Shown one piece after another: positions 52,659-64,000 of a stretch of DNA of 64,000 bases (positions are counted from its first letter, which is position 1; every line of letters begins with the position of its first letter). Under the pieces are notes generated by a model. That model was given only the letters and a program-made list of their open reading frames with translations, was not told where the DNA came from and searched no databases. The translations under genes were made by a program, and so were the position numbers. This DNA comes from Thelonectria olida. Lineage: Eukaryota; Ascomycota; Sordariomycetes; Hypocreales; Nectriaceae. The stretch is taken from positions 62,001-126,000 of the forward strand of contig JAGPYM010000023.1 in the NCBI GenBank assembly GCA_020736575.1. The letters are read 5' to 3'.

Positions 52659-55505
52659 CAGACTTGCCTATCCTGATATCATATCCGATATGATAAATTA
52701 TCCTGATATCGGGATAACACACTATCCTGATATGATATCAGCATAGCAGCTTTAGCAGCTTTAGCAGACATGATATAATAGAAGATACATAGTTTTGAAG
52801 GGATCGTTTCGGGTATTATTAATCTAGATCATCATCCGAATCAACCCGAACTCCACTGTTGAGTTCGCCATCCACAACAAGCCCTCTACCACCACGTGAT
52901 GAGGGTACAATAAGTTCTTCACGTAGCCAGTTGCCGATGCATTCGACCTTCTCCAGGTTGGCACATGACATCCTTTCGCGATCCCATGATAAGGTACGTC
53001 TCCCTCCACTGAATACTGACTCAGGGTCAGTGGAACCAGGTGGAACAGATAGAACATCGATGGCCATTCGACTGAGACGCGGGTATGTCCGAATCTGGTC
53101 TCTCAAGCACCACCAGGTAAGTGGAGAACCTTCAATTTTGACGGGCTGAGCACGGATAAAATTTTCGAAATCATCTACATCCCTGGTCAGGTCCTCAGCG
53201 ACCATCATCTCGCTTAAGAGCCGATCAAGCTCGTTCGGCTGTGCCTGCCTCGGACTGGATGTCCCACCCGGCGACGAAGGTCCAAGGCCGGGTGCCATCT
53301 TATATTCTTTCTCCCATATTGCACGTGCGTGTCGAATAGCAGTTGTTGCCCACTCCTCCTTCCAGTGTATCTCGAGGTAGCGAGCTCGCTTTGACGGGTC
53401 GAGAAGGAGAGCAGTTGCATAGATAGGCGACTCTTCGGACAGGGTATAATACTTATCAAGCACGAACCAACCCATATCAATCGAGTGTAGCATGGGAGGG
53501 TCATATGTCTGCTCTGCTTGATAGAGTTCCTACGGCGAAGATGAAAAGGCTGGCTTAGTGGTTTTGGATCAGATGGAAATGGGGGTGAGACTATTTACCT
53601 TCTTCTGTTCTTAATGTCGAAGTAGTATATCCATGATCATAAGGTTCTGAGAGAGTGTTGTTGTTGCGCCTTGAGCCCATAAAGTCGTAGACGTGAAGGG
53701 CTGGAGGAATGCATGCATCTTTTCTAGGTAATCCCAATCCGAAGAGGTAAGAATATCATCACCCAAAGCCTTATCATGGTCAAGCAGGAACTGCTTAACA
53801 CATTGCTTTTTCCTCATCAGATTATCGATCATTCTATACCATGAATTCCAGCGTGTGTCATTATCGATGCCAAGTCGTAACTGAATTCGTTCATCCCATG
53901 CATCACTGTGGACGGCCGAGTTGCGTAGCCATGACGCGATCCGGTGCAATTTGCGTAGGGCGGGAATCATAAACCGGACCGTCCTATCAGCAGAGCTCTC
54001 CAATCTATTATTACCTGGCCCTGGAGGAGAATTCCCCTTTGAGGCTGACACCTTCTGTGGAGCAAAATCCCTGGAGCATTTCGTTCGAGCTATATTTTGA
54101 TCCGGCTTGTTTGGTGCGTCATCACTAGATGCGCCGTACGCAACGGGATAAATTCGTCCATACAGGTCATCACCGGTGGCGCCGCTGGCGACATTGAGGG
54201 CCGCCCGAAGTGCTTAGCGTGAAGATGCGAAAAGCGCGGCTTGAAGGGATAGGTTGATGATATGAAGGATGCAGCGGATACAGTGATGTTTTGGATCCCA
54301 GTCCATCTACACAGGGTCAGATCTAGAAAGGACAAATAAGTCAGGATGCCACGTACTTGATGTTCCTGCTTAAGTCTGATTGATAAATTGTCCAAGCACG
54401 TGTCGTTGGATGTTGCATTATCGCCAGTATGGCAGCCAAGTTGATCCGTAATACCATAATGGACTAGTGTAGAGAAGATCAGTCGAGACTGATGCTCACC
54501 GGAGTGGCTGTGTCGAATCTCTCGTAGGCCAAGGAGGGCTCTCCTGAGTTGGTAATCCTTGTCAACCCACCGTGCACACACTGCTAGCATTCCATGGCGA
54601 TGTGGTGACGTCCAAAGATCAGATGAGATGTGGACCTTCGAAACGGCGCTTTGTAGCATAGCTTTCAACTGCGACTGGTACAGGCTAAAGTTTGCCGTTA
54701 TGTGATGCATTGCTTCATGTCGTGAAGTCATGATCAGGTCCTCGATCGCGGGATTACAGGCCAGCATGACATCCTGCATCTCATCCCACGTAACCGCTGA
54801 GAAGGGTAGTCGACGCCGTGTGAGGAGAGCAACCATGCTCTCGGTATAACGCTGGGAATTGAAAACGCTACGCAGAGCTGATTCTGATGGATCTTGCCGC
54901 ATAGTAATCATTAAGCCTAGCTTGCTTTAACGGAGGACCGGTGTCCGATGACCGCTCGAGTATTGTGCGATCCGAAGAGTGGATGGCGTTGCCGTGTTTG
55001 CGCTTCGCATGGTACAGGGCGTTATCGCGTTTCGGATTTGACCAGGATTGATCTGGGGAACAGAGAAAGCATTCATAGACTACTGCACCCTTCGTCCTAC
55101 GCTTCCCCGATGGTCCTAGTTGGCCCTTATTCGGATATGTCGCGCGGAATATGCAGTCGAAGTTCAGGATCTCAGATGGCACTGATTCTGCATCAACAGC
55201 AGAATCATTGGCCATCGGAGAATGTGAAGTACAGTCTGTAGGCTGGTGTGATGGCGAGGCCATACTTGGGATACTTGGAAGAATAAAGAAAGTTGTGTCG
55301 ACTGGTCGACATACTTGAATCAGGCGGTGAGACTTTAACCAATACAATAAAACCTGAACAATCAGGGTTGGCAGTTTATCCTGATATCTATCTTGATATC
55401 AGGATAAGAGAGCCTAGCTTTATCCGATATCCGATATATATCATATCGGATATATCAGGATAGCAGGGATGATATCAGGATAGCATATCAGGATAGGCAA
55501 GTCTG
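52659..55505 (-). mobile_element. hAT transposon family C (2,847 bp), decayed
   Basis: The ends CAGACTTGCCTATCCTGATA (52659) and its inverse at 55486-55505 match. Both sides carry many TATCCTGATATC and GATATC words (52667-52740 and 55378-55500), a subterminal repeat array. The transposase (52819-55263) is related to family A but broken. The 8-mers outside the ends do not match. The left end is about 35 bp upstream of LINE E3 ORF1. Confidence 0.75.
52819..55263 (-). pseudogene. hAT transposase of family C, frameshift and stop
   Basis: From ATG 55263 (MASPSHQPTDC) the frame contains a BED-like finger (YECFLCSPDQSW..HAKRKHGN) and RLNDYY. A one-base shift at about 54903 is needed to continue with RQDPSESALRSVF, SSDLWTSPHRHGMLAV (first Asp) and CHTGDNATSND (second Asp). 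An intron of about 50 bp lies near 54307-54357. After LQAALFASSR there is a TAA. Later pieces RLGIDNDTRWNSWY (54051-53611) and MLHSIDMGWF to DPESVFSGGRR (53493-52819) complete the protein. It aligns block by block with the intact 725-aa family A transposase in this window. Confidence 0.8.
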
Positions 55506-56218
55506 CATAACGGCAGTCTCGTTGCGTATTACTGTCCTTCTTAGTTGATTCTTGTTCTGATGGAGCCTCGATTAATCATCATGTCATCAAGGTTATGTAA
55601 TTATACAGGTTGAGCTACATATTTTACCTCATGAGGACGTGAATCAAAAACTTTATGCTCGGGCCCCCTCTCTGGCTAGCCATATGCCTGGGGAAAGCCT
55701 CAAGTGGTGATAGATAGTCAAACATGATTAGAGAGAGAATGCAGAGCCTGTCATGGCTTGGGTTCTTAAGGGCTGGAGGCTATACGAGTTTGTCAGAAGC
55801 CAAAACACACAAGTGGACGGTGGACCAAGGACTACCGGTAGACATGCCAGCGCTCTGCATATTGCATATTGATCACGGGCTGCATTACAAAATCTTACAC
55901 AGACCATGGCGAACTGGCCCCAAATTTTCCGCTCGACCTGCAAGGTGATAGCATCGTAACGCCATCACTAGGTCAAATTGAGACGTTTGGCGCGTTACAT
56001 GACGAGGTGTGATGTGTTGAGAGAACCGTGTGTCAGAATTGCCCTGTCATGCTCCGAGGAGAGCAGCCATTTCCGCTTCGTTGACAACACGGCGATCCCT
56101 TTCTCACCTCAACCTCAACTTGTGGGCATGTCGCCGACATATATATCTGGAGCAGACCGAGGAATAACCCGGCCCACCTTTAGCTCCTTCTCTATCCCGA
56201 AGTATTGTCGCCGAATCA
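55506..56218. other. Gene-free stretch, promoter side of the AreA/Reg1-like gene
   Basis: No supportable ORF. The last ~150 bp before 56219 contain pyrimidine-rich runs usual upstream of fungal start codons. Confidence 0.45.
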
Positions 56219-57514
56219 ATGGATCCATCCTACTTCTCAACGCCCGCGAGTGGTCTTTCCATCGTATCCGATGACGGCAAGGTAATCCGCCCGACTGGGT
56301 CGTCGAAAGGGCAGTATTTATTATCTCCATTTCCGAAAGACAGTTTCTTTGCGCCACCAGTTGATAGCCTGGAAACCCCACCAAGTCCCAAGACAGGTGA
56401 CTCGTATACTATTCCGCCTGCGGAGTATAGTAATCCGGCAAATACTTCAAGATCGGAGAAGTCAGAGCTACCAGTCCTCCATGAGCACGCCGAACACGAC
56501 AGTGCTATGAAGGCCGGTCCGTGGAGGCATGTCGACTACCTTTCTCACGACTGGAAGGAGGAAGATATCTGGTCATCATGGAAATATATCACCACTCGCC
56601 GTAGAGAGTATCCAAATCGTTCTCGTCTAGAGAATGCGTCTTGGAGAGCATGGATGAAATGCAAATACAAACTGAAGACTGTCTCTCCTGAGACCCTCAA
56701 CTGGTAAGGACATGCTAGAGTTTGCGCAAATATCAAGCTGACTCACTGTAGGTTCAAGGATTGTGATGTGACTTGGCTATATGGGCCACTTCAGCAAGAT
56801 CCGAGCCAGATCTGTTGTACAGATACTGAACTTTCCGGTATCTCACCATTCAATCCCAATTCACAGGCCAGCACCAACAACAAGTCCATACTAAAGAGAA
56901 CGGTCCCGGAGATCATGCTGCGGAGGCCGTTATCGCCTTCATCTTTGCTCAAGCAGATAGCACCAGTGGTCCGAGCACAGGAAACAGGCCGCCAGGGATT
57001 AACAAGGCCTACTCTCGATCGAGCAGAAGTGACGGGTTATGCTTTGTCTTCGAGCCAAATGTGCAGCAATGCCTCTAGTATGCTGTCATCTTCAGTCTCG
57101 GGGGTATCATCACCAGGCATCAAGCGAAAACAGATCCGCTTCAATGGCAAAGTCGAGCAATATATTGCCGTCGAGGGTAATGGTGATGACGACGATGACA
57201 TCAACTCTGATCCATATAGCGATAGTGATTCCAGTGACGGCCTCACGATGAAACGGCTGCGGCTACGAAAGCGAGCTCCACTGATGAGGAGAAAATCAAT
57301 GAAAGACAAGAACGCATTTGCTTCTGACGGAAAGATGATTGCGATGCTTCCGTCGACAACGCTAAATCTCGGACGACATATTTTAAAATCCTCGGAGGAG
57401 GCAATGAAGCGTAGCATCAGCATCCGCAATCATATGCACTCGCCATCCTTGTCACAAGAGACGTGTTCGAAGCACTTGGGCAGATTATGTGAAGAAGAGG
57501 AGGACGGCGACTGA
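56219..57514 (+). CDS. AreA/Reg1-like regulator with GATA_AreA domain (PF08550/DUF1752) and PP1-docking-like motif
   Basis: Exon 1 is 56219-56703, the intron 56704-56751 (48 bp, GTAAGG..TAG), exon 2 56752-57514; 415 aa. The region SHDWKEEDIWSSWKYI, ENASWRAWMKCK, TVSPETLNWFKDCDVTWLYGP is the conserved block (about residues 108-175) found in AreA-type and Reg1/Hex2-type proteins. A KQIRF sequence at 288-292 fits the RVxF-type docking motif for protein phosphatase 1, in line with Reg1, which directs Glc7 in glucose repression. An acidic DDDDDIN stretch and a basic LRLRKRAPLMRRK stretch follow. No zinc finger is present, so it is not AreA itself. The stop codon lies in the target duplication of a small retro-insertion. 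Phosphatase targeting is inferred. Confidence 0.82.
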
Positions 57515-57521
57515 TACACTG

Positions 57522-57581
57522 AATGCCTTGAATGAATGAATGAATTTATTTTACGCCTGGGTAAGCCTAAAAGGACACTCT
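57522..57581 (-). mobile_element. 60-bp LINE 3'-end insertion with 16-bp target duplication
   Basis: GGCGACTGATACACTG occurs at 57506-57521 and again, exactly, at 57582-57597. The 60 bp between read on the minus strand as a short body ending in (ATTC)n, like the tail at 42119-42183. It is a minimal target-primed insertion. The TGA stop of the AreA/Reg1-like gene is inside the left copy, so the protein end is unchanged. Confidence 0.85.
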
Positions 57582-57607
57582 GGCGACTGATACACTGGCG
57601 CCTGGGT

Positions 57608-57646
57608 TACACTCTTTACACTCTTTACACTCTTTACACTCTTTAC
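57608..57646 (+). repeat. 9-bp minisatellite, 4 units
   Basis: TACACTCTT repeated four times in tandem without change, followed by TACAGG. Just downstream of the small LINE insertion, in non-coding DNA. Confidence 0.85.
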
Positions 57647-58732
57647 AGGTAAGCGTAGGGGCAGGCGCTAGTTTGGGAGTGTTAGTTTGGGATCCCTGTC
57701 GCGGACCCACCGTCGGAGTTGCGGCGCTGCGATTGGCAGCCCCATACAAACCACGAAATGGTAGTATAACCATACTACCAGCGGCCTCACGGTTATGCCA
57801 ACTGGTGGACTGGGATAAGTGGCCACGTTCCATAACAACCCACGTATCGGAGCATCACAACACCTGAGATTAGTGGCATATGCCAGCAGAAGAGGAAGAG
57901 AAAAAAATAGGGCATAAAAAGATGAAGAATAGCATCCGCGTCAAAAAGAGTTGCATCCAAAATAAATGTGCGTGGAAACCTTACAGTCAGTATAGCCTTC
58001 CGGGCTTACCGTCATGGATACGAGAACTGATCAGACAAGAAAGCAGATCTCATACTTGACTGCGGACATGCAGCTGGTTCGTCGCTTGTTGAGCCTCGTA
58101 TTTGGCCATCCACAGCATTCGTTCCCACCCCAGCACTACTAAACTCAAGTGCTAAAAATATGGGCCGTTTGGCCATGCCTCAAAAGTCCGCCAGATACAG
58201 TGCGTAATCCGCCCGTCATTCTGACGGACGCCCTCTTTGGCACGCTGCCGCTTTTCACCAGGCTCAGTCGCTTCTTCATCACTTTGGAGAGAGCGTTTGT
58301 ATCGTGACCTTAGTTTGTGTTTTTTTTTTTTTTCTTTTGCTTGTCCTACAGCCTCGTTGGCCGGCTCACTCACTTTGGCCGTGTTTCTTCAATCGTTAAT
58401 ACTCCTATCACGACTTCCCATTGTTCCCAACATTCCGTCCGTGACGCCTCAACCGAAAGGGAGGGTCGCGTTGACCAGCGACCAAATCTTCCTCTCACCA
58501 CAATCCAACGGCCTGGCAAGCCTCAAACTCACATCGAACCATTGTTATTCCGCTCGCTCTGCCTCTAAGGTTTCGTTAGTCGATTTGTGTCTTGCTGGAC
58601 GTCCAACCGACGAATCTTCACTTTTGCACTGAGCTCGCCCCTCGACTTGAAAACCAACCCTTAACTGAACTGTGACGTCGCGACATAAAAGCCATCTGTG
58701 ATTGCTGAGTGAGGACATCACTGTCGCCAGCC
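57647..58732. other. Intergenic and promoter region of the chitin synthase gene
   Basis: No gene seen. A T run at 58320-58333 and pyrimidine-rich sequence to about 58690 resemble the CT-rich leaders of highly expressed fungal genes. The ORF at 58237-58632 has no domain features and is not called. Confidence 0.5.
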
Positions 58733-61700
58733 ATGGAGAACAGAATATCCATGTTTTCGGCGGCATCCGATGCTTTGGGCGGCCCTCAATCTGCCCAGGT
58801 CTCGACTACTACCCTTCTCAACGCTATTCACAACATCTACCTGTCATCTCAGCCTCATAAGCTAGACGCTAGCACGAGTCTCGTGGTAAACACCTGGCTC
58901 ACAGCTGATCAGACCGGGTCTACTGTTGATGCGGGCCTCACTGCTCGAGCCTGGGAGCATGCCAGACGCCGAGCCGAAGATGGGTGCATCATTTTGGGGG
59001 ATGTTTCTTACACGTCAATATTCACATTTTCATCCGGTCATACTAACATTGTATCACAGTTCTCTTCACCAGTCGACTCCCTCCGTCCTCGTGCCCTTAC
59101 TGAATACTTTCCCTTTCGGCATTCCTTCATCAGTCTACAAGTCTTTAGAAGCCATTCGCCCATTCCTCCGATGTGTGACCCCATACAACCCATCTGCCTC
59201 GAGGCAAGCTGCTCTCTGTGTGACCTTGACCTTGAACTTGACTGGAAACCTCACTGGGGCTTCTCTAGCCTTGTCTCAGGGTGGCATCGACATCGTCAAT
59301 GGACTTCTCAATATCCCCGCCGAGTTCGGATATCGCGCCTTCGATGTCTTCTATTATCTTCTCACTTCGGCATCCACCCCAGCCGAGCGAGAGTTTCTTG
59401 GCCTGAAGTCTGCATCCGCACATGCCCTGCTGGCTCGCTCTGGAACTTATGAGCCTCCTTCTTATCTCGCCACAGCTGATGATGGAGCTGCTGCCGACGA
59501 TTTCCGTCAGGCGTTGAAGGAGATCGGAATCAAGGGCTCCACTCACCGTAACTTCATCTCAACTTTTGCTGGTCTGCTTAAGCTCGGCAACACGCTCGAC
59601 TATGCTGCTGATTCTGATGATCTGGAGGAGATTTGCCAGGATGTTAGTGGCTTGCTCGGAATAGAGCCCGAGGTTCTCATGCATCAGCTCAGCACCGAGG
59701 GTTGCCGTACCTTCGTTTGCGGTCTCTACGAAACCCTTGTTGATTGGGTCATCTCCAAGGCCAACAGTGCCATTGCCGCTCAGATGCTTCGCATCCGAGA
59801 TGGCGATGAGTCCGTAGATGGCCGTGGTATCCGCAACTCTACGTCCAACGAGGATAACGATGACACTGTTTCTATCACTGTTATCGAGGTCCCTTCATCC
59901 ACTCTAGGCAAGGCTCTTACCATGCGTACCATTTTTGACGATTCCCTTGGTATAAATGCCGAGATGATTCAAGATGGCGTTCAAGTCGGACCTGCAGGCT
60001 CCTCTGTCATTAGAGAGATGCAGCAGGCTGTGTCTGAGGTTGCTCCAGATTTGGGCATCATGACCAGTCCTCAGGGTAGGGACCGACAGCACGAGCTTGA
60101 GAAGAGGGAGGTCATCCTCAAGAAGATGGCATACGCATCTGAGGAAGACAGCTTCTTGAGGAAGCTTCTGTTCCCCGTTGAGGGAGAGGGCATCAACCTT
60201 GGACGAGCTGGTCGTTCCGATCTGCCCGCTATTCTTGCCTCCAGCCGTGCTTGGTATCACTTGTCTCTCCACCCTACCGACGACTCTCCTGCAAGCCTTG
60301 CGGCGCTGCCTGCTGTCAGTTCCGCTTGGTCGGCCGGTACCGTTTCCCGACAGCTCCGCTCGTGGAGACTCCCTGAGTGGGCAAATCGACGCAGCAGAAA
60401 CCTCGACTACACTGTCGATTTCGACATTGACGAGTTCGTTCAGAGATACGGCCCCCTAGGCTGCAAGGACGGCAAAGACGGAATCGAGAGTTGGATGCTT
60501 GAGCATGGCTGGAGCAACGGCGAGATTTTCGTCGGAAAGGAGCGCATCTGGGTTCGCGAGACTGCCTGGTGGGAGGCTGAGAGCATGCTGGATATCAAGC
60601 CTGCCCACAGCTTTCGGAGTGCTGGAGCCAACCCCTTCAATACTGACTTCGACACCGGCTACTCGAACAACGGAAGCGGCTTCTCCTCTCTTCCGGCACT
60701 GGGCAGCAGCCTCAACGGGAGCAACGACCACTCGGTGCACAACCGCCAGATAAGTCAAGGCAACATGAGCCGGGTGACTCTCAACCAGAACCAGAACCTG
60801 AAAGTCAACAAGGGTATGAACACGAACCGCAACCTTGCGCCTTCGATTGCTCCTAGCGCCAAACGAAATGTTAGCGGTGGTTACTACGGCCTGGGCACCA
60901 AGGGTGACACCTACAAGGGCCAGGTCTTTTACCACGAGGAAGGCGAGTTCACTACTGTTTTGGACCCTGAGCTCGCCAAAAACAAGTATGTCGAGACTAA
61001 GGAGATCCCCTTCAGTCGCCGAGCCTGGGTTGCCTCTGTCTGGACGATCACTTTCTGGATTCCCTCGCCTTTTATCTCTTTCATCGGCCGCATGAAGCGG
61101 CCTGACGTTCGTATGGCATGGCGAGAGAAGTTGGTCTTGTGCTTCCTCATTGCCTTGACCAACGCTATTTTGATTTTCTGGATCATCTTCTTCGGCAAGC
61201 TTCTGTGTCCCAACTCTGACAAAGCTTGGAACGAGAAGCAGCTCGCCACCCATCAAGGCGAGAACGACTTCTGGGTGGGTATCCGCGGCAAAGTATATGA
61301 TATCTCGGATTTCTGGAGGCTACAGCACAGTGACACGTACACTGAGACGACGAGCTCCAACATGCAGCCTCTGGCTGGTCTCATTCTTGACGAGTACTTC
61401 GTCTCGCCTCTGAACATGGCCTGCAAGGGATTGGGTATCAAGGAAACCACGCGTCTGACTGCCAACAACACCCCTGAATACAGCAATGCTCTTCACACGT
61501 CAGGCTTCTATGCTACTGACCCTACTAGCGCCTTGCACAATGACGATTGGTACTGGACCACTTTTGAGCCTAAGATCAAGGAATACTACCATGGCGACCT
61601 CGTCTGGAAAGAGTCCAGGGTCAAGAATGAGGGCAAAAACGATCAACACTACTGGGCAAGGTATGGCAATGAAATTTATGACCTCACGGATTACTTCTAC

Positions 61701-64000
61701 ACTCAAGAATTGATGGGCAAGACCGACACGTACTCGTTCCTGAACTCGGACGTTGAGGATCTCTGGAAGAACAATGCTGGTGAAGACATCAAGAACGATC
61801 TCAACGCCCTCATCGAAAATTCCGTCGGTAACAAGACGAGGCACGCGAACATCCTCAATAGCTGGTACTGCATTCAGCGAATCAGTTATGTCGGTATCAT
61901 CGATTTCCGAGACAGCGCCAAATGCCAGGTCAACAACTACGTCATGCTGGCCTTCACCGTTATCCTCTGTTCTGTCATCGCAATCAAATTCCTTGCTGCC
62001 CTTCAATTCGGCTCTAAGCGACGTCCTTCGCCTCAGGATAAGTTTGTCATCTGCCAAGTCCCTGCCTACACAGAAGGCGAAGATTCTCTACGGAAGGCTC
62101 TTGATTCCCTGACAGCCCTCCAATATGACAACAAGCGCAAACTCATCTGTGTCATTTGCGATGGTGTCATCGTTGGTCAGGGTAATGACCGTCCAACCCC
62201 CAAGATTGTCCTTGATATCCTCGGTGTCGATCCCAAGGTTGATCCTCCGGCTCTGCCGTTTAAGTCCGTTGGGACTGGCAGTGAACAGCTCAACTATGGT
62301 AAGGTCTACTCCGGCCTCTACGAGTTCGAGGGCAACGTTGTCCCGTACCTGGTCGTCGTTAAGGTTGGAAAGGAATCTGAGCAGTCCAAGGCGAAGCCAG
62401 GCAACCGTGGCAAGCGAGATTCTCAGATTCTCTTGATGAGCTTCCTCAACCGTGTCCACCAACGTGTTCCTATGAGTCCTCTGGAGCTCGAGATGTTCCA
62501 TCAAATCAACAACATTATTGGTATGGATCCCGAGTTGTACGAGTACCTTCTCATGGTTGATGCCGATACCTGCGTTTCTGAGGATTCCTTGAACCGACTG
62601 GTTGCCGCTTGCGCCCATAACGCGAAGATTGCTGGTATTTGCGGTGAGACGAGTCTTGAGAACGATGAGAAGACTTGGTGGACTATGATTCAGGTTTACG
62701 AGTACTTCATCTCTCATCACCTGGCCAAGGCATTTGAATCTCTCTTCGGCAGTGTCACCTGTTTGCCCGGATGGTAAGTAATCTTATTTATGAAAATAGA
62801 AAGCAAGAATACTAATTGTCGACCAGTTTCTCCATGTACCGACTTTGGACAGCCGATAAGGGCAAGCCGCTCATCATCTCTGACGCCGTCATCAAGGACT
62901 ATAGTGTCTGCGACGTGGATACTCTGCATAAGAAGAACCTGCTCTCGCTTGGTGAAGATCGTTACCTGACCACCCTCATGACCAAATACTTCCCAAGCAT
63001 GTCATACAAGTTCATCCCGGATGCCAAGTGTGTGACGGCTGCCCCCGAGTCTTGGAGCGTTCTGTTGTCTCAGCGTCGACGATGGATCAACTCGACCATT
63101 CACAACCTCGTCGAATTGATGCAGCTCAAGGAAATGTGTGGCTTCTGCTGCTTCAGTATGCGCTTCGTTGTCTTCATCGACCTCTGCGGTACCATTATCC
63201 TTCCCGCCACCTGTGGTTACCTTGGCTACCTCATCTACCGAATCGCCACTGGGACCGGCCAGTTCCCTACCATTTCCATCGCTATGCTTGCGGCCGTGTA
63301 TGGTCTTCAGGCACTCATCTTCATTCTCAAGAGACAGTGGCAGCACATCGGTTGGATGATCATCTACATTATCGCATTCCCTATTTACTCTGTCATCCTC
63401 CCCGTCTACTCCTTCTGGAACCAGGACAACTTCTCGTGGGGTAACACGCGTATTGTAATTGGTGAGAAGGGTAACAAGCAGGTCGTTGCTGTCGATGATG
63501 AGGGTTTCGATCCTCGCTCCATTCCTCTACAGCGCTGGGACGACTATGCCCTGGCTAACAACTTGCCTGGTCGACGCGGCGGATATCAGGAGGAGTTTGA
63601 GTGTTCTTTCGGTGACCAGTACGAGATGGATGAGATCAAGTCTGCCTACTTGGCTGGACCTCAGGAATCTGTCCTGACTGGCATGCCTGGACGCAACAAC
63701 GCTTACATGTCTCCCTGCTCCAACATGGGACGTCACCAAGACGCGCCCATGAACCGCCAGTCGATGATGTCTATGGGTACTGGCACTCATGACATGCGTA
63801 GCCAATCGCCATACCAGGACTTCCCTGGCCAGCGACCCAATATGACCAACCTGCGCGGCCAAGCCAACTCGTCTTCCAACTTGGGTGGTAGTGCCAGCCA
63901 ATTTGGAACCGCTCTCGGCCTCAACGGCGCCCAGTCTCCCATGCCCGATGCCATGTGCTCGGCTTCTCCGTTCGACTTTCAACAGGGCCACAGAGGACCC
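58733..64000 (+). CDS. Class VII chitin synthase with myosin-like N-terminus (ChsVb/CsmB-like), 3' end outside window
   Basis: Exon 1 58733-59013, intron 59014-59059 (46 bp, branch CATACTAAC; donor choice is my best fit), exon 2 59060-62773, intron 62774-62826 (53 bp), exon 3 62827 to the window end; 1,723 codons so far. The N-terminus ([17 protein letters not shown]) is a short myosin-motor-like domain without a P-loop GESGSGK, which separates class VII from class V. A cytochrome-b5-like segment ([14 protein letters not shown], from 832) follows membrane segments. Catalytic motifs are QVPAYTEGE (1093), DAD (1261-1263), GEDR (1374-1377) and QRRRW (1414-1418); five or so C-terminal membrane segments follow. 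The C-terminal DEK-type domain is expected beyond the edge. It makes chitin from UDP-GlcNAc at the plasma membrane, with myosin-like domain aiding delivery to sites of growth. Orthologues matter for wall integrity and virulence in Fusarium. Confidence 0.92.

Noticed and set aside
60456..61256. 266-codon minus-strand ORF inside the chitin synthase gene
   Set aside because: Antisense shadow of a strongly conserved coding region.
1..64000. CRISPR arrays, operons, Shine-Dalgarno sites
   Set aside because: None seen; the window is eukaryotic and such features are not expected.

Overview
The window is nuclear DNA of a filamentous ascomycete, probably a sordariomycete close to the Hypocreales. The evidence is short spliceosomal introns (46-139 bp, GT..AG with CTAAC/CTGAC-type branch sites), a class VII chitin synthase, an AreA/Reg1-type GATA-like protein, a GH16 GPI-type wall protein, fungal bZIP and F-box relics, and fungal hAT, Tc1/mariner, MULE and Tad-type LINE elements.

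Layout: 0-7.4 kb is gene-bearing (processive GT2 glycosyltransferase, GH16 protein, small secreted protein) with a 163-bp MITE-like palindrome at 3193-3355. The stretch 7.4-10.9 kb has no gene I can support. From 10.9 to 23.1 kb lies a transposon scar. A 3,062-bp hAT element (family A) with a complete three-exon transposase splits a 500-codon host ORF. A second copy, apparently identical, sits in the same orientation inside the first exon of a different hAT (family B, Restless-like). Both A copies carry 8-bp target duplications. From 23 to 32.5 kb are decayed genes (F-box, a bZIP that lacks its basic region, the 5' half of a membrane-anchored glycosyltransferase-like gene) and a dead hAT (family D). 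From 32.9 to 41.9 kb two Tad-type LINEs lie head to head. ORF1 of the second is joined in frame to an intron-containing domain that looks like the N-terminus of a Crypton-type tyrosine recombinase.

From 42 to 47 kb are a C-terminal fragment of a large fungal protein, a broken membrane-protein gene, a Tc1-like transposase with its first catalytic Asp changed to Gly, and an intact serine hydrolase (beta-lactamase/EstB fold). From 47 to 55.5 kb is a graveyard: MULE C-terminus, Tc1 fragment, 5' LINE fragment, a dead hAT (family C), and several perfect hairpins. From 56 kb to the end the window returns to conserved genes: an AreA/Reg1-like regulator and a class VII chitin synthase that runs off the right edge.

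The host genes form no single pathway, although the GT2 enzyme, GH16 protein and chitin synthase all point to cell-wall work. The most interesting items are the young hAT A pair, its gene disruption and nested insertion; the Crypton-like/LINE ORF1 chimera; the bZIP relic without a basic region; and several small retro-insertions dated by exact target duplications.
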